Shown here: piece by piece, positions 53,853 through 64,000 of the stretch | Position numbering within the stretch: the first letter of the stretch is position 1 | Layout: each line of letters opens with the position of its first letter | Origin: Aplectana chamaeleonis | Lineage: Eukaryota > Nematoda > Chromadorea > Rhabditida > Cosmocercidae | Assembly: GCA_029168955.1 (NCBI GenBank) | Contig: JAPDOI010000435.1 | Span: 186,001-250,000, forward strand | Direction of reading: 5' to 3' | DNA length: 64,000 nt | The notes under the pieces: model-generated | Databases searched by the model: none | The model's input: the letters and a program-made list of their open reading frames with translations, nothing else | What the model was told of the DNA's origin: nothing | Position numbers and translations under genes: made by a program

Positions 53853-54820
53853 AAACAGTGTTCACGATAATCTTCAATTCTGAGATTATTCGCTGTATTG
53901 ATTAAGTGGCCCCCGGGTAGAAATAAAATGACGTAGAAATTGAGAAAACACACCAAAAGCACACGGAATCCTTAAATATCACCCCGCCTCTTAAGTATCA
54001 CAGGAAATATTTGTTGTGACAATGAATACTTTTGTGGGACCGTCTTTTGCAATTCTCTACTCTCTGTTGCTTCATACTATCTTTCAGAATGTAGCCAATA
54101 CAGTTTTGCTTACAGCCACAGTACACCCTCAGATATGAATTTTGAGATTCACATGTAATTGTGTAGAAGACCCCTCCTGTATAACACGTGCCAAATGCGA
54201 GATCTCAATTCCTCTAAATAAGCGAGATATAAGCGACCACCACAGGCCCGACCCCTTTCGCTCACCACCACAGGCCCGACCCCCTAGCAGACTTTCGAAC
54301 TCGATAGCTGCTCGATGGATCGATGGATTCCAACTAGTCGTCGTTCTTCAGTCCATTACCAAACTGTCTCCTTATCCTGGCTTTCTCTCACGCAACGATT
54401 GCGAATGAAGAGAAATACAGGCCTGAGACAAATGGTCCACTAATTTTTCACCCTCAAAATCTAGGCATCTTTGAAGAGCCATAACTCTGTTTAAAGGTGG
54501 TCTTGGAAGATTTCAGAGACACCACTGCGATCAGCGTGTGACTCTCTCCAATATAAGCATGAAATCTCAAAAAAAAATTTTTGGGTGTCCTGAGCCTTTA
54601 AACTATCCTTCCATTTTTGATTTGCCCCATTTTTTGGCAGTGACAACCACCGTGAACACGTTCATCCAATCCGACATCTAGTCCACGTTATAGAATAATG
54701 TCACTGAAATGCGACGCATTAATGCGTCTCTCGCCGTTTCTTCGTGATTTTGGTAACACTTCGAGAACACATTGTTTTATGTGAAAAACTCGGGGACGAA
54801 ACTCATCGTGAACACTTCCC
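53853..54820. mobile_element. TTAA-type element, AGGCAGTGTTCACGAT subfamily, hosting another TTAA element
   Basis: TTAA 53849-53852, left end AAACAGTGTTCACGATAA; right end CATCGTGAACACTTCCC, TTAA 54821-54824. Contains the element at 54114-54597, leaving about 480 bp of its own sequence, the usual size. Confidence 0.76.
54114..54597. mobile_element. TTAA-type element, AGGCACAGTCCAA subfamily, 484 bp, nested
   Basis: Left flank TTAC (54110-54113), left end AGCCACAGTACACCCTCAG; right end GTCCTGAGCCT, TTAA 54598-54601. Sister copy of 45494-45960. Confidence 0.8.
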
Positions 54821-55338
54821 TTAAGTGAAAACAAGGACTTGAGCCAGTTGTCAAAAATGACACCATAGCGGTCATTTCTGGGAGAACGAGCCTTTTAGAA
54901 ATGTTCTTCATAATTTTCTCTGCCCACCGATCCTCTGTGTGAAACTCTGCCTTACAAAATTTACATAAGGCCTCTGTTAGAGAAGGGGACCACAACGTTT
55001 GCACGCAAGAAATAAAATACGTTAGAGCCATAGAAAATGCTCACAGCAACTGAGGTTGATCTTATGTATAAAGGGTTCCTATATTCTCACTTCCTATACG
55101 CCAATAAAAAAAGCTTCTACGAATCCAGTCTTTGCAGTCCAGAAGAATACTGAAGAATGTCTGTATGACCTCCAAAATAATTTCAGAAGTTTGTGACGCA
55201 AATCGTGATTTCAAATTCTGAAAACTTGTGTCTTCCAGAACTCGGGTAGGACCGTGAAGAAAAACTGCCCAAAACCCAAAGTTGGGATTCGCGCGAAATA
55301 TTTCAAGGTAGGTCCGCTCTCATATACACTAGGGGACG

Positions 55339-55461
55339 ATAAGAGTCTCGCTGTGCAAAGGCGCGGCGGCATGCAGTGGAGGGAGATCGATCGTGCGAAA
55401 CCACATGATCGATACCCCTCCATTGCATGCTGCCGCAGCTTTGAGTGGCGAGACTCTAAGG
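55339..55461. mobile_element. GC-rich hairpin MITE A
   Basis: GATAAGAGTCTCGCTGTGCA, GGCGGCATGCAGTGGAGGG, GATCGATC and their inverses (CTCCATTGCATGCTGCCGC, CGAGACTCTAAG). Confidence 0.83.
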
Positions 55462-55590
55462 GGTTGTTTATACTTCCGCCGCCGAGCGGCGCGATGAATT
55501 TCTGTAATATTGATCATGCGGCGCGGCACGATCGAGATCATAGGAGTGAGCTTTGCCGCGCCGCTCGGCGGCCGAAGTATGAACGACCCC
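55460..55590. mobile_element. GC-rich hairpin MITE B, abutting A
   Basis: GGGGTTGTTTATACTTCC, GCCGCCGAGCGGCGCG and inverse CGCGCCGCTCGGCGGCCGAA, GTATGAACGACCCC. Shares its first base(s) with the end of hairpin A. Confidence 0.83.
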
Positions 55591-57002
55591 TAATCGGCCC
55601 CTTAAGAGCTCTGCAGAGCTGTACAGCCCGGCGGCACGCCGCCGAGTGAGAGGATTGGGACGTGGCCAAACCCTGACGCGGCGGCGCACTTCAATGCCTC
55701 GCAGAGTGGCAGCGATGCCTGCCGTCGTTCTTCATTATCCTCCATTACGTACAACCTCGTTCATTATGCGCCAGAATTTGAATTTCATTGATTTCAAAAA
55801 CTATGAAATCACACTTGAACAAAAATTTAAACTTAAGAGGCGCCTGAACTGGAAAGCTTCTCAAAAACTGCTGAACTTCCATGTGTTTTTGAAAAGTTTT
55901 CGTCATTGAAAGAAATCGGAGGATATGCTGTCAGAGACGGAAAACAAAATGTAGTAGCGATGCTAATGTGGAATCTCTCGTGAGAATCGATATTATCCCA
56001 CAAAGAGTGAAATCAATTATTTAGAAAGTGAAACGTAATGGGTCACATAAAAAAGCCACGAACGATTGAAAAAGCGTTCAAGCGTTTATGTATGCGTGAG
56101 ATCACTACCTCGAATGAGAGTAAAAATAGAAGAAGTTTGCATGGATGACTAAACAGTGGAAAAACAAATTAAAAGAATCTATGGCGGCGCTCCTTGCCGA
56201 AGACAGAAATGGTCCAGACCAGGGTCGTGCGGAAAAAAATTATTTTTAGAAACAGAAAACAGAAAATCTAGTTTGACAGAAAACAGAAAAAATCTCCAAA
56301 AATGGGCAGAAAACAGAAAATTTTCAAAAATCATTAAATGGTGTTCAGCGTATACTAAACGAAATTTCTCAAAACACTTAACTTTTTTATTACACTTTTT
56401 GAGTGATCTATGCTTCTTTCGTTGAATTTTTAAAACCTTACAGTTGGCCAGAGCAAAAAGTATAGGCGCTCAAGAAATGCAGATTATGAGCGCGATGTGG
56501 TCACAAATGTTCATTAAACCTTCCTTCTCCCAGGGAATAAAAGCTGGATTATTTATTAAAAGCTCAATACATATGTCTGTACAAGGAGTACGTATTGAAG
56601 TCGGAGCGAGCTTTCCGTTCCTGAGTGTACATATTTTGACACTGATTGTGGGATAACTGCTGGTTTGAACACTGTACTACTCCTCAGAGCTAAAAGTCGC
56701 GCCCATACCGCGCACCTATGCCGTTAGAGTATAACTGACCTGACGCGCTAATCGCTCCACGTTGAGAACCTCTCGTACCGCTGTGGTAGAATTATCATCT
56801 GCCTCATAGCCTTACCATCAATTTCTTGGCCCTTCATCTTAACTGAGTTCTGCGCCATCTGCGTTGTTGGGGCCAACATTACCCAGCTCCACCAAAGCGG
56901 GTACGCTGGGGAGTGGGTATGAATAGTGGGCGTTAAGTAGTATTAATGGTTTATAATTGTTAGTATCGAGTCACATTGCAGTTTTCTTTTCACTTGACTG
57001 CT
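55591..57002. other. Intergenic/upstream stretch, CAGAAAA-rich block only
   Basis: At 56240-56335 the motif ACAGAAAACAGAAAA repeats next to ATGGTCCAGACCAGGG. The same two motifs recur rearranged at 60200-60275. No LRR-encoding exon for ccr-4 was recognised. Confidence 0.5.
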
Positions 57003-58625
57003 TTGCGATACATCTGAGGCCCCGGTCAGAGTTGGTGCTATTCGCGTCTGTAACCCACCGACTCCCCCCAACACCTCCAAACACCCACCCGGTCGATACG
57101 CATGATTAAAATGATGGGCTGAGGTTGTGAAAATCACTCGGTGTATCCAACTAGATATGACGATGATTACGTGGCCAACGGACTGCACCTGTTCAGAGAA
57201 ATATTGAAGGAGAGTAAAGTGAAGAAACGGAGGTAGCAGTAAGGTTAGCTTTCTAGTGATACGCAATGTTTTATCATCGGCCCGCCCACCCGGTAATTTT
57301 CTCATCTGCCGTCATCCACGTATTGCATGGATATCGACCGCGTCGGATACACCGAGTGATTTTCTCAACCTCACTCCATCATTTAAATCGTACGTATCGA
57401 CCGGAAGGGTGTTAGGGGGTGTTGGAGGGATACACCGGGTGATTTTCTCAACCTCGCCCCATCATTTTAATCATACGTATCGACCGCGTGGGTGTTAGGG
57501 GGCGTTGAAGGGATACACCGGGTGATTTTCTCAACCTCGCCCCATCATTTTAATCATACGTATCGACCGAGTGGGTGTTAGGGGGCATTGGAGGGATACA
57601 TCGGGTGATTTTCTCAGCCTCGCCCCATCATTTTAATCATACGTATCGACCGGGTGGGTGTTGGGAGGTGTTGGAGGGATACACCGGGTGATTTTCTCAA
57701 CCTCGCCCCATCATTTTAATCATACGTATCGACCGAGTGGGTGTTAGGGGGCATTGGAGGGATACATCGGGTGATTTTCTCAGCCTCGCCCCATCATTTA
57801 ATCATACGTATCGACCGGGTGGGTGTTGCGAGGTGTTGGAGGATACACCGGGTGATTTTCTCACCCTCGCCCCATCATTTTAATCATACATATCGACCGA
57901 GTGGGTGTTAGGGGGCATTGGAGGGATACATCGGGTAATTTTCTCAGCCTCGCCCCATCATTTTAATCATACGTATCGACCGGGTGGGTGTTGGGAGGTG
58001 TTGGAGGGATACACCGGGTGATTTTCTCAACCTCGCCCCATCATTTTAATCATACGTATCGACCGAGTGGGTGTTAGGGGGCATTGGAGGGATACATCGG
58101 GTGATTTTCTCAGCCTCGCCCCATCATTTTAATCATACGTATCGACCGGGTGGGTGTTGCGAGGTGTTGGAGGGATACACCGGGTGATTTTCTCAACCTC
58201 GCCCCATCATTTTAATCATACGTATCGACCGAGTGGGTGTTAGGGGGCGTTGGAGGGATACACCGGGTAATTTTCTCAACCTCGCCCCATCATTTTAATC
58301 ATACGTAGCGACCGGGTGGGTGTTAGGGGGGGGGGGGGTTGGAGAAATACACCGGGTGATTTTCTCAGCCTCACCTCACCATGTTGTTCATACGTATCGA
58401 CCGGGCTGGTGTCGGGGGGTGTTGGAGGGATACACCGGGTGATTTTCTCAGCCTCAGCTCACCATGTTGTTCATACGTATCGACCGGGCTGGTGTTGGCG
58501 GGTGTTGGAGGTATACACCGGGTGATTTTTGCATCCCATTGCCGAAGCTTTCTGTGTGCATCGACCGGGCTGGATACGTCGGCTCATCCAACTATGACCG
58601 GGGCCAGAGGGATTCGTCAACGATA
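57003..58625. mobile_element. TIR element filled by an ~83 bp minisatellite
   Basis: Left end GGCCCCGGTCAGAGTTGG (about 57017-57034) pairs with the right end CCAACTATGACCGGGGCC (about 58588-58605). Next to the left end one repeat unit is inverted (about 57041-57155: ACACCCACCCGGTCGATACG, then CACTCGGTGTATCC). The rest is the direct array at 57330-58590. Noncoding. Confidence 0.72.
57330..58590. repeat. Minisatellite, about 15 units of ~83 bp with alternating A/B types
   Basis: Each unit has ACACCGGGTGATTTTCTC, CTCGCCCCATCATTTTAATC, ATACGTATCGACCG and GTGGGTGTT. From about 57560 to 58200 two types alternate. One has ACACCGGG..AACCTCG..CGAGTGGGTGTTAGGGGGC; the other has ACATCGGG..CAGCCTCG..CGGGTGGGTGTTG.GAGG. 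The last three units diverge (TCACCATGTTGTTCATACG). Confidence 0.93.
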
Positions 58626-58953
58626 AACCTCAGGGTAAGAGTATACACTATAAGATAAAGGTAAGGAAGTGCGCAGCGCATTCGACGTCGTATTTGTAGA
58701 GGCTTGACTCTGAGAGAAATTGTCGCTGCGGCTCCGCGATAACGCCGCAATGGCTCCGGGAGAGTGTCTTATATGAAGTTATTCAAGATTTATAAGACAA
58801 CTAGGGAGCCTAATAGTAAGAACAAAAGTTCGCACCTGCGGTCGTTACGTCCTTTGTCTGATAAGAACAGAATTTACCGCCGCTTTCGCACACAAGGAAA
58901 TACGCAGAGTACCTCCAACTTGGGTATATTAAACCGGCGAAAATTTCGTTTAA

Positions 58954-59591
58954 AAGCAGCATACACGCACGCAAACATGGTCGAGATATCAGCATAAATA
59001 GGCCCCCACGGCCCCTACCAAGTCGTCAACGACGTTTGAAGCGCTGAAAATCATACAGAATGACATAATTTGAGCAATCATATCTCGCACGCCCGTATTT
59101 TCACACCACTTCGAGTAACAGAATGGAAAGTTAAACTTGAGAAAACATGTGATAATTGAGAGTGATAGCACTATCAAAAGACGGTGCACGAGAGAAACAG
59201 CTCGATTTACCTGGATATTACATGTTTGTACGCCGATGAAATCCTCCATTTCCAAAAGCCAGCTGGAGTAGAGCGGCATTCTCAAAAGTGGGTGAGAGTT
59301 AATCGGTATGTAGACATGTTTTACTCAAGTAAGTCGAGCTGTTTCTCTCGTGCACTCCCTTTTGGTAGTGCTATTACTCTAAACTATCACATGTTTTCTC
59401 AAGTTTAACTTTAACTTTTCATTCTGTTACTCGAAGGGTTGTGAAAATACGGGCGTGCGTGACAGGGAGGGTCAAATACTGTCATCCTGGATGGTTTTCA
59501 GCGCTTCAAACGTCGTTCACGACATGGTAGGGGCCGTGCAGGCCTATTTATGCTGATGTCTCGACCATGTTTGCAAGCGTGTATGCTGCCT
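58954..59591. mobile_element. Large foldback TTAA element, 638 bp, arms of about 270-290 bp
   Basis: TTAA on both sides (58950-58953, 59592-59595). The left end AAGCAGCATACACGCACGCA is inverted as GCAAGCGTGTATGCTGCCT on the right. The inner arms stay paired through ACATGTGATA and the ACGAGAGAAACAGCTCG block up to a loop near 59210-59330. Ends match 61813-62261. Confidence 0.85.
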
Positions 59592-59595
59592 TTAA

Positions 59596-60464
59596 CCACA
59601 CAGGGCAGTACATCGTACTCCACGCGGGTTCGCTGCTGCAACCTCGCGGAGCCGGCGCGGTTCTAACGCGGAGCCGCTGCGGTACTATCGCGGCAACGTC
59701 TAGGCTCAAAACACGGCAGCAGAATCGTCTGATCACGGAGCCGATGCGGCACTATCGCTGCACAGTCGAGGATCGCGGTACTTTATCGGCGCTGACGCGG
59801 CTAATTTTCTCAAATGAGTGGGTTTCGTGCTTATTCAGTGGCTTGCAGGGACCAGCCGACTTCCCAATGAGTGCCATCATCTCCCTACATGAATCTGTTA
59901 CCAATTGAAGGACCCCGGAAGGTTGGTTGGTTTGGTTCACCTCGGCGAGGATCGAACCCGACCGTGTACAGCGAACAGCACCATTTGCTCCCACCACGCC
60001 ACACGTGCCCTAATGGATAACCACTACAGCGAGATAAAAGTGTCTAGCGTGGTACAACTGCAGAGAGCCTTGGTGAAGTACATCCTCACCCTATCGGCTT
60101 AGCTTCGATAAATCCGGCCACTTTTTTCTAGGACAGTCCTGCTGCAAATCGCGGTACACGTTTTTTCTGTTATCTGTCCAATTTTTGCCTATTTTTAAAG
60201 AAAACAGAAAAAAATGGCCAAAAATGGGCAGAAAACAGAAAATTCCGCATATCCCTGGTCCAGACCATTCCTCGCCGCCACTCGATGGCGGCGTCGCTCC
60301 GGTAGCCGCTGGTTTCGCGGCGACGAAAACACTCTGCAAGGTACCCGCGTCGCTCCTCTCGCGCGGCACGTCGCCGCTCTCGTCCGCTGCGTAGCGCCCC
60401 CCATTCTCCAACACTGCCGTGCCGTAGCGGCACTCGCCAAGGCGCAACTCTACAGAGCCTTTTA
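59596..60464. other. GC-rich spacer with short repeats
   Basis: GCGGAGCCG.TGCGG.ACTATCGC recurs at about 59650-59770 and, inverted, near 58728. The frame minus 60170-60661 is GC-driven and runs into a foldback, so I do not call it coding. Confidence 0.5.
59938..60012 (-). ncRNA. tRNA-like module (pseudogene or SINE head)
   Basis: Minus strand: GTGGCGTGGTGGGAGC (A box) and GGGTTCGATCC (B box) at normal tRNA spacing, about 72 nt overall. The acceptor stem does not pair. Confidence 0.5.
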
Positions 60465-60990
60465 GGGTGTAACAATACGAATGCGCGCCCGAATCCAACG
60501 CTCAATTTGGAAAAATTCGAATTTTCGGAGCAGCCATCTTTGCACAGGATCGGCTTGTTCAATTCTTTCACTTTTGCTATTAATGTGATTTTGCTCGCTT
60601 TTCTATTTCCTTGTGAACAATTTTTTAAGAATGATCGCCCAAAGGTATATATTGAGGGCATGTTTGCTCTGTGCTTAGAAGCAGAGCAAGACTGCTTCTG
60701 ATTCGCATCAAACCCTTTGTGAAGCTTATGGGGAAAATATTCTATTGAAAGTTTGAAGCTTGATGCGAATCAGAAACAGTTTTGTCTCGCTTTTAATCAT
60801 AGAGCAAACATGCCCACAGTATACATATACTTTTGGGCGACTGTTCCCCGAAACAAAATTATACGGAAATATAAAAGCGAGCGAAATCACAACAATAACA
60901 AAAGTTACACAAACGAACAAGCAAACCCTGAGCAAAAGATGGCTGCTCCGAAAATTCTTTTTTTTTGCGCGCTTTCTTATTGTTACACCC
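60465..60990. mobile_element. Large foldback element with GGGTGTAACAATA ends, ~526 bp
   Basis: Left GGGTGTAACAATACGAATGC and right GCTTTCTTATTGTTACACCC. Arms of about 240 bp pair through CAGCCATCTTTGC, GCTCGCTTTT, CGCCCAAA and GGGCATGTTTGCTCT to the tip GCTTCTGATTCGCATCAAAC / GAAGCTTGATGCGAATCAGA. Confidence 0.87.
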
Positions 60991-61812
60991 AACTATGATT
61001 GCGCTGTGCCTTTGATCCAACACCCACCAAATTTCGATCTCGAAATTTTCAAATGCTGTTTTGTTGTTCTAAGTAGTGTGCTTGTGTTGATCTTTATGCT
61101 ACTGTTATGACCCGTTTTTTGTTTTCTCCGGTCTAACACAAAGCCTAGCTTGCTCGGATGAGCCCGGGCGGAGAAAGCAGCGGAGGGGTCGGTCATGGCA
61201 AAATATAACTGTGATAAGGAGATTTTGACATGACAAGCCCGATAAGCCTTACTTCGACCAGCCCAAAATGAGGGAGCTAGGCTATTCATGTCGTACACCG
61301 CGTAATAAATGAATGTATGAATCAATATGTATTAATCTGCCACAGCTGATAGAGCATTTCAACCCTTTACGTGCTTAGACACATTCGCGGAAATTCTCGA
61401 CCAGACGTAATTTATTTTTTGTGTAAACCGCATGATTCAGCAACTCTGGTCATTTCTGTCTTATCGAATCAATTCTAGCTAAGACACTCTATAAATGTGT
61501 ACAATGGGCCTACGATACATTGCACCTACTCGAATATTCGCGATTGACAATTCGAGAATGGATTCGTTGTTCAAATATATCGAATTCCGAACATGTTCGA
61601 CATTCTAAAAGCCGAAAAATGGCATTTCGAACATAGCCGAGAATCGAGGGTTCGACAAAGTTAAATTTCAAATGTATTCGAAAAGTGCTCGTTAGAAAAA
61701 AGAAGAGTCGACAATTAGTACCGCAACATAGTAATCGAAGTCACACACATTACCTTATAAGGCAGAAATGACCAGAATCGCAGTCTTTGGCCGCTTAAAA
61801 CTGCTTGCTCAA

Positions 61813-62261
61813 AGGCAGCATACGCGCTCGTAAACGTGATTGAGATAACTACGAAAATAGAATGGTATAGCGCATATCACAACGCCTATGCATTTTGAAG
61901 CGTCAAAAACGACCCGAAATACCGCTACACGAGTAAAAAGTTGACCCCTCCCTGTAGTTCTCCGCTCACTGTATTTGACGCCTTCTTCCAAAACAGGGGT
62001 GCTCGGCCATTCCCACCGTCGGCAACGTTTGTGGGTGGTACAATAAGTGCAATAAGTAAGCCACATACATCGACGCTGATGGGAATGGCCAGCACCCCTG
62101 TTTTGGAGGGCGGCAAATACAGGGGCGGGCCAACTTCTCACTCGTGAAACGACACTGTGGGTCGTTTTTGATGCTTCAAAATGTGTAGGCGTCGTGTTCT
62201 GAACCATACCATTCTATTGCCGTAGTTATCTCAACCACGTTTACGAGCGTGTATGTTGCCT
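61813..62261. mobile_element. Foldback TTAA element, 449 bp
   Basis: Left end AGGCAGCATACGCGCTCGTA, right end inverse TACGAGCGTGTATGTTGCCT. Arms exceed 90 bp (GAGATAACTACG..AATAGAATGGTAT). Left flank is TCAA, right flank TTAA 62262-62265, shared with the next element. Confidence 0.82.
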
Positions 62262-62265
62262 TTAA

Positions 62266-62807
62266 AGGCATCGTACGCGCTGAAAACCACTCACCGTTTT
62301 TTCGGTTCAAATGATTTTCTGGGCCCACCTAAAAACGTAGAGTTTGTTCGGTTGAAAACGCCTTATTGTGAAGATAATTGAAGTTGAATGTCTCAAATTC
62401 CGTCAAAAGAGGCCGGCCTTCCGTCAGCCATCTGGCACAATTTGCTATCAGCCATCATATAAGTAAATTTTCAACGTTTGACACAGTACAACTGAGGGAA
62501 AGTTAATGGAATATACCATACGATTACGTGAAGAATGACTTTTCTATACACATCGATTGACCTTTCTTTCTCAACAAATCACTTGAAAGAAAGATAAACT
62601 TCACTTGATCGTGAGATCGTCGGTCAAAACAGCTATCTCTAACGATCGACTCTTCCTTTGTCAATAGTCGATTAAGATATTTTGGGTCTAAAAAAAGGGT
62701 TTTCAGAGGATTTTTCGCGGTTTTTTCAACGTAGCTGTTATATAGGGAACTATAGCTCCCATTATATGTGGAAAACTCAAAAACAAAATCCATCGTGAAC
62801 GATGCCT
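62266..62807. mobile_element. TTAA-type element, AGGCATCG subfamily, 542 bp
   Basis: Starts AGGCATCGTACGCGC directly after TTAA 62262-62265 and ends CATCGTGAACGATGCCT before TTAA 62808-62811. Noncoding interior. Confidence 0.78.
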
Positions 62808-62811
62808 TTAA

Positions 62812-63575
62812 AACTCCTAAAATAAAGAAAAGTAGCTTAAAATACAAATAAAGAAAACCCGCGGATGCTCTTGTCTGGTCCTCACAGATTTCAGAAGTTC
62901 CATCAGTGTTTAAAGCTCTGGGGGTTATTAAGCATTAAGAGAAACATTCATGCACACTCAGTACTTAAAATTTCTATAACTTTTGGTAACGCAGCTCAGA
63001 AAACCACCACGTTCCTCTGAAGTGAGAAGAAGCACTAGATAGGAAAGGAATTGTGCTTTCAAACAGTAGCCACATTTGGAGAACATGCCAACTCCGAAAT
63101 CTACGGAAATCCACAAAAAACACGAGATTTGCCCATGGGCCGGAAAAGCCTGACTGATAGCCGGTATTCTAAGAAAAAATCATCCCATACTGAAAGAAGA
63201 GGTCGTCTGTTCAAGCTGTTTGTAGAGAAGTGTAAGAGAATGGGAAACATTCACATTGACCAATAGTCGAAGATAACATGGCTACTCTGGAAACTTGCCT
63301 ATACATAACGCTAATTGTCGACTACACACTTTCTTACAATTTTTACTTACAACAGCTTCAGAATGCTGGCACTGAAAAATTCGGCAAAAAAATCTGTGAA
63401 AATTGAATAGTGGGACTCTTGTTTTGCATGCGGCTACTCCATTATCACTATAAGTAGTTGATGGATGAAGGATGTCAATCACACATCCGGAATGTTCAAT
63501 GAAATATTTTAGGAAATAGATGAGTCCTTCCTTTCATAAAGAGCTCCTACTGTACCGCGTGACAAGGTGGACGGA
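62812..63575. other. Stretch near right edge, nothing recognised
   Basis: AT-rich, short frames only. No LRR exon or inverted repeat that I can support. Confidence 0.5.
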
Positions 63576-63724
63576 ACAGGTGCTCTCTACACACCGAGAC
63601 AAGTTGTCTCGCCTTCCGCGGCTCTTATTCCACTCAAGGCCACTTCGCTTCGCACTTCGCGTGACGTTTTCGAACAGCAATGACAGGACAACTCCTTCCT
63701 CTGTGTGTAGAGAGCCCCTATCCC
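63576..63724. mobile_element. Hairpin MITE (CTCTCTACACAC), copy 2
   Basis: ACAGGTGCTCTCTACACACC and TGTGTGTAGAGAGCCCCTAT, with the inner CAAGTTGTCTCG paired near GACAGGACAACTCC. Relative to copy 1 the interior is inverted. Confidence 0.82.
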
Positions 63725-64000
63725 AGGTGGACGTGAAAATTTTTCAGAGAATTGAAAATTCAGAGGGTACGTTAAAATTTCGGACTGAAGCAAAAAAAAT
63801 CCCCAAAAACCATCAGCCGAGAAAGGACTGTAGTGTTCATTACAGAAAAAAAAGATTCAACAATAGAACAGAAATTGGAAAAAAATTGAATCCCGAAATT
63901 TTCGAGAGCTTTATCACCTGTGAATACCTAGAAAATATGAATTTTTTGAGTTTTGGTCACTCAGAGAAGTCCAGAACAAGGTTCTTCCTGACTTCCTTCC

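Noticed and set aside
55254..55689. Overlapping frames of 70-131 codons rich in Ala/Arg
   Set aside because: They are shadows of two GC-rich hairpin MITEs.
57330..58590. Possible CRISPR array (regular ~83 bp period)
   Set aside because: There are no unique spacers: the whole unit is repeated. It lies in eukaryotic DNA, inside TIRs, with no cas genes.
60170..60661. 163-codon minus-strand frame rich in Arg
   Set aside because: Its length is explained by GC-rich repeat sequence and a foldback arm.

Overview
This is a window of eukaryotic nuclear DNA. It holds two interrupted protein-coding genes, with conserved protein order and phase-consistent GT-AG introns, in a dense bed of transposable elements. 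Short introns next to multi-kilobase TE-filled ones, mariner, Tc5-like and RTE remnants, very many short foldback (MITE-like) elements, and the two gene families together suggest an animal, most likely a clade V (strongylid or hookworm-like) nematode with an expanded genome. The species is an inference. I see no bacterial genes, operons or CRISPR.

Layout. 1-17.5 kb: intergenic DNA with no gene I recognise, filled with foldback elements, a (TA)63 tract, an internally deleted mariner (9.7-10.6 kb) carrying its own hairpin insertion, TTAA-type elements and a 1.7 kb terminal-inverted-repeat (TIR) element. 17.52-22.36 kb (+): a complete 11-exon strictosidine-synthase-like/APMAP gene, 405 residues, with an N-terminal membrane anchor. 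22.9-24.15 kb (-): a decayed reverse-transcriptase relic split by a 367 bp TIR element. 24.54-27.73 kb (-): a full-length RTE-type non-LTR retrotransposon with an intact 1029-residue endonuclease/reverse-transcriptase ORF and a perfect 11 bp target duplication. 27.7-32.6 kb: intergenic, with several foldbacks.

32.6-53.5 kb (-): the catalytic half of a CCR4/CNOT6-type deadenylase. Nine exons total only about 1.2 kb of coding sequence across 21 kb. Its introns hold nested TTAA elements, a Mutator-like element with a 9 bp duplication inside a hairpin MITE, a Tc5-like transposase relic, duplicated hairpins, tRNA-like modules and an 800 bp CA-rich microsatellite inside a TIR element. The upstream leucine-rich-repeat exons expected for this family were not found and probably lie beyond the right edge. 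53.5-64 kb: more nested TTAA elements, paired GC-rich hairpins, a 1.6 kb TIR element whose interior is a roughly 83 bp minisatellite with alternating unit types, and large foldbacks.

The two cellular genes are functionally unrelated: one is a membrane-anchored beta-propeller, the other an mRNA deadenylase. They converge on a 10 kb repeat-filled interval. The most informative structure is the TE stratigraphy, with several nested insertions that have readable target duplications and a prolific family using TTAA targets with AGGCA-like ends. I did not find evidence for a new multi-gene biological system.
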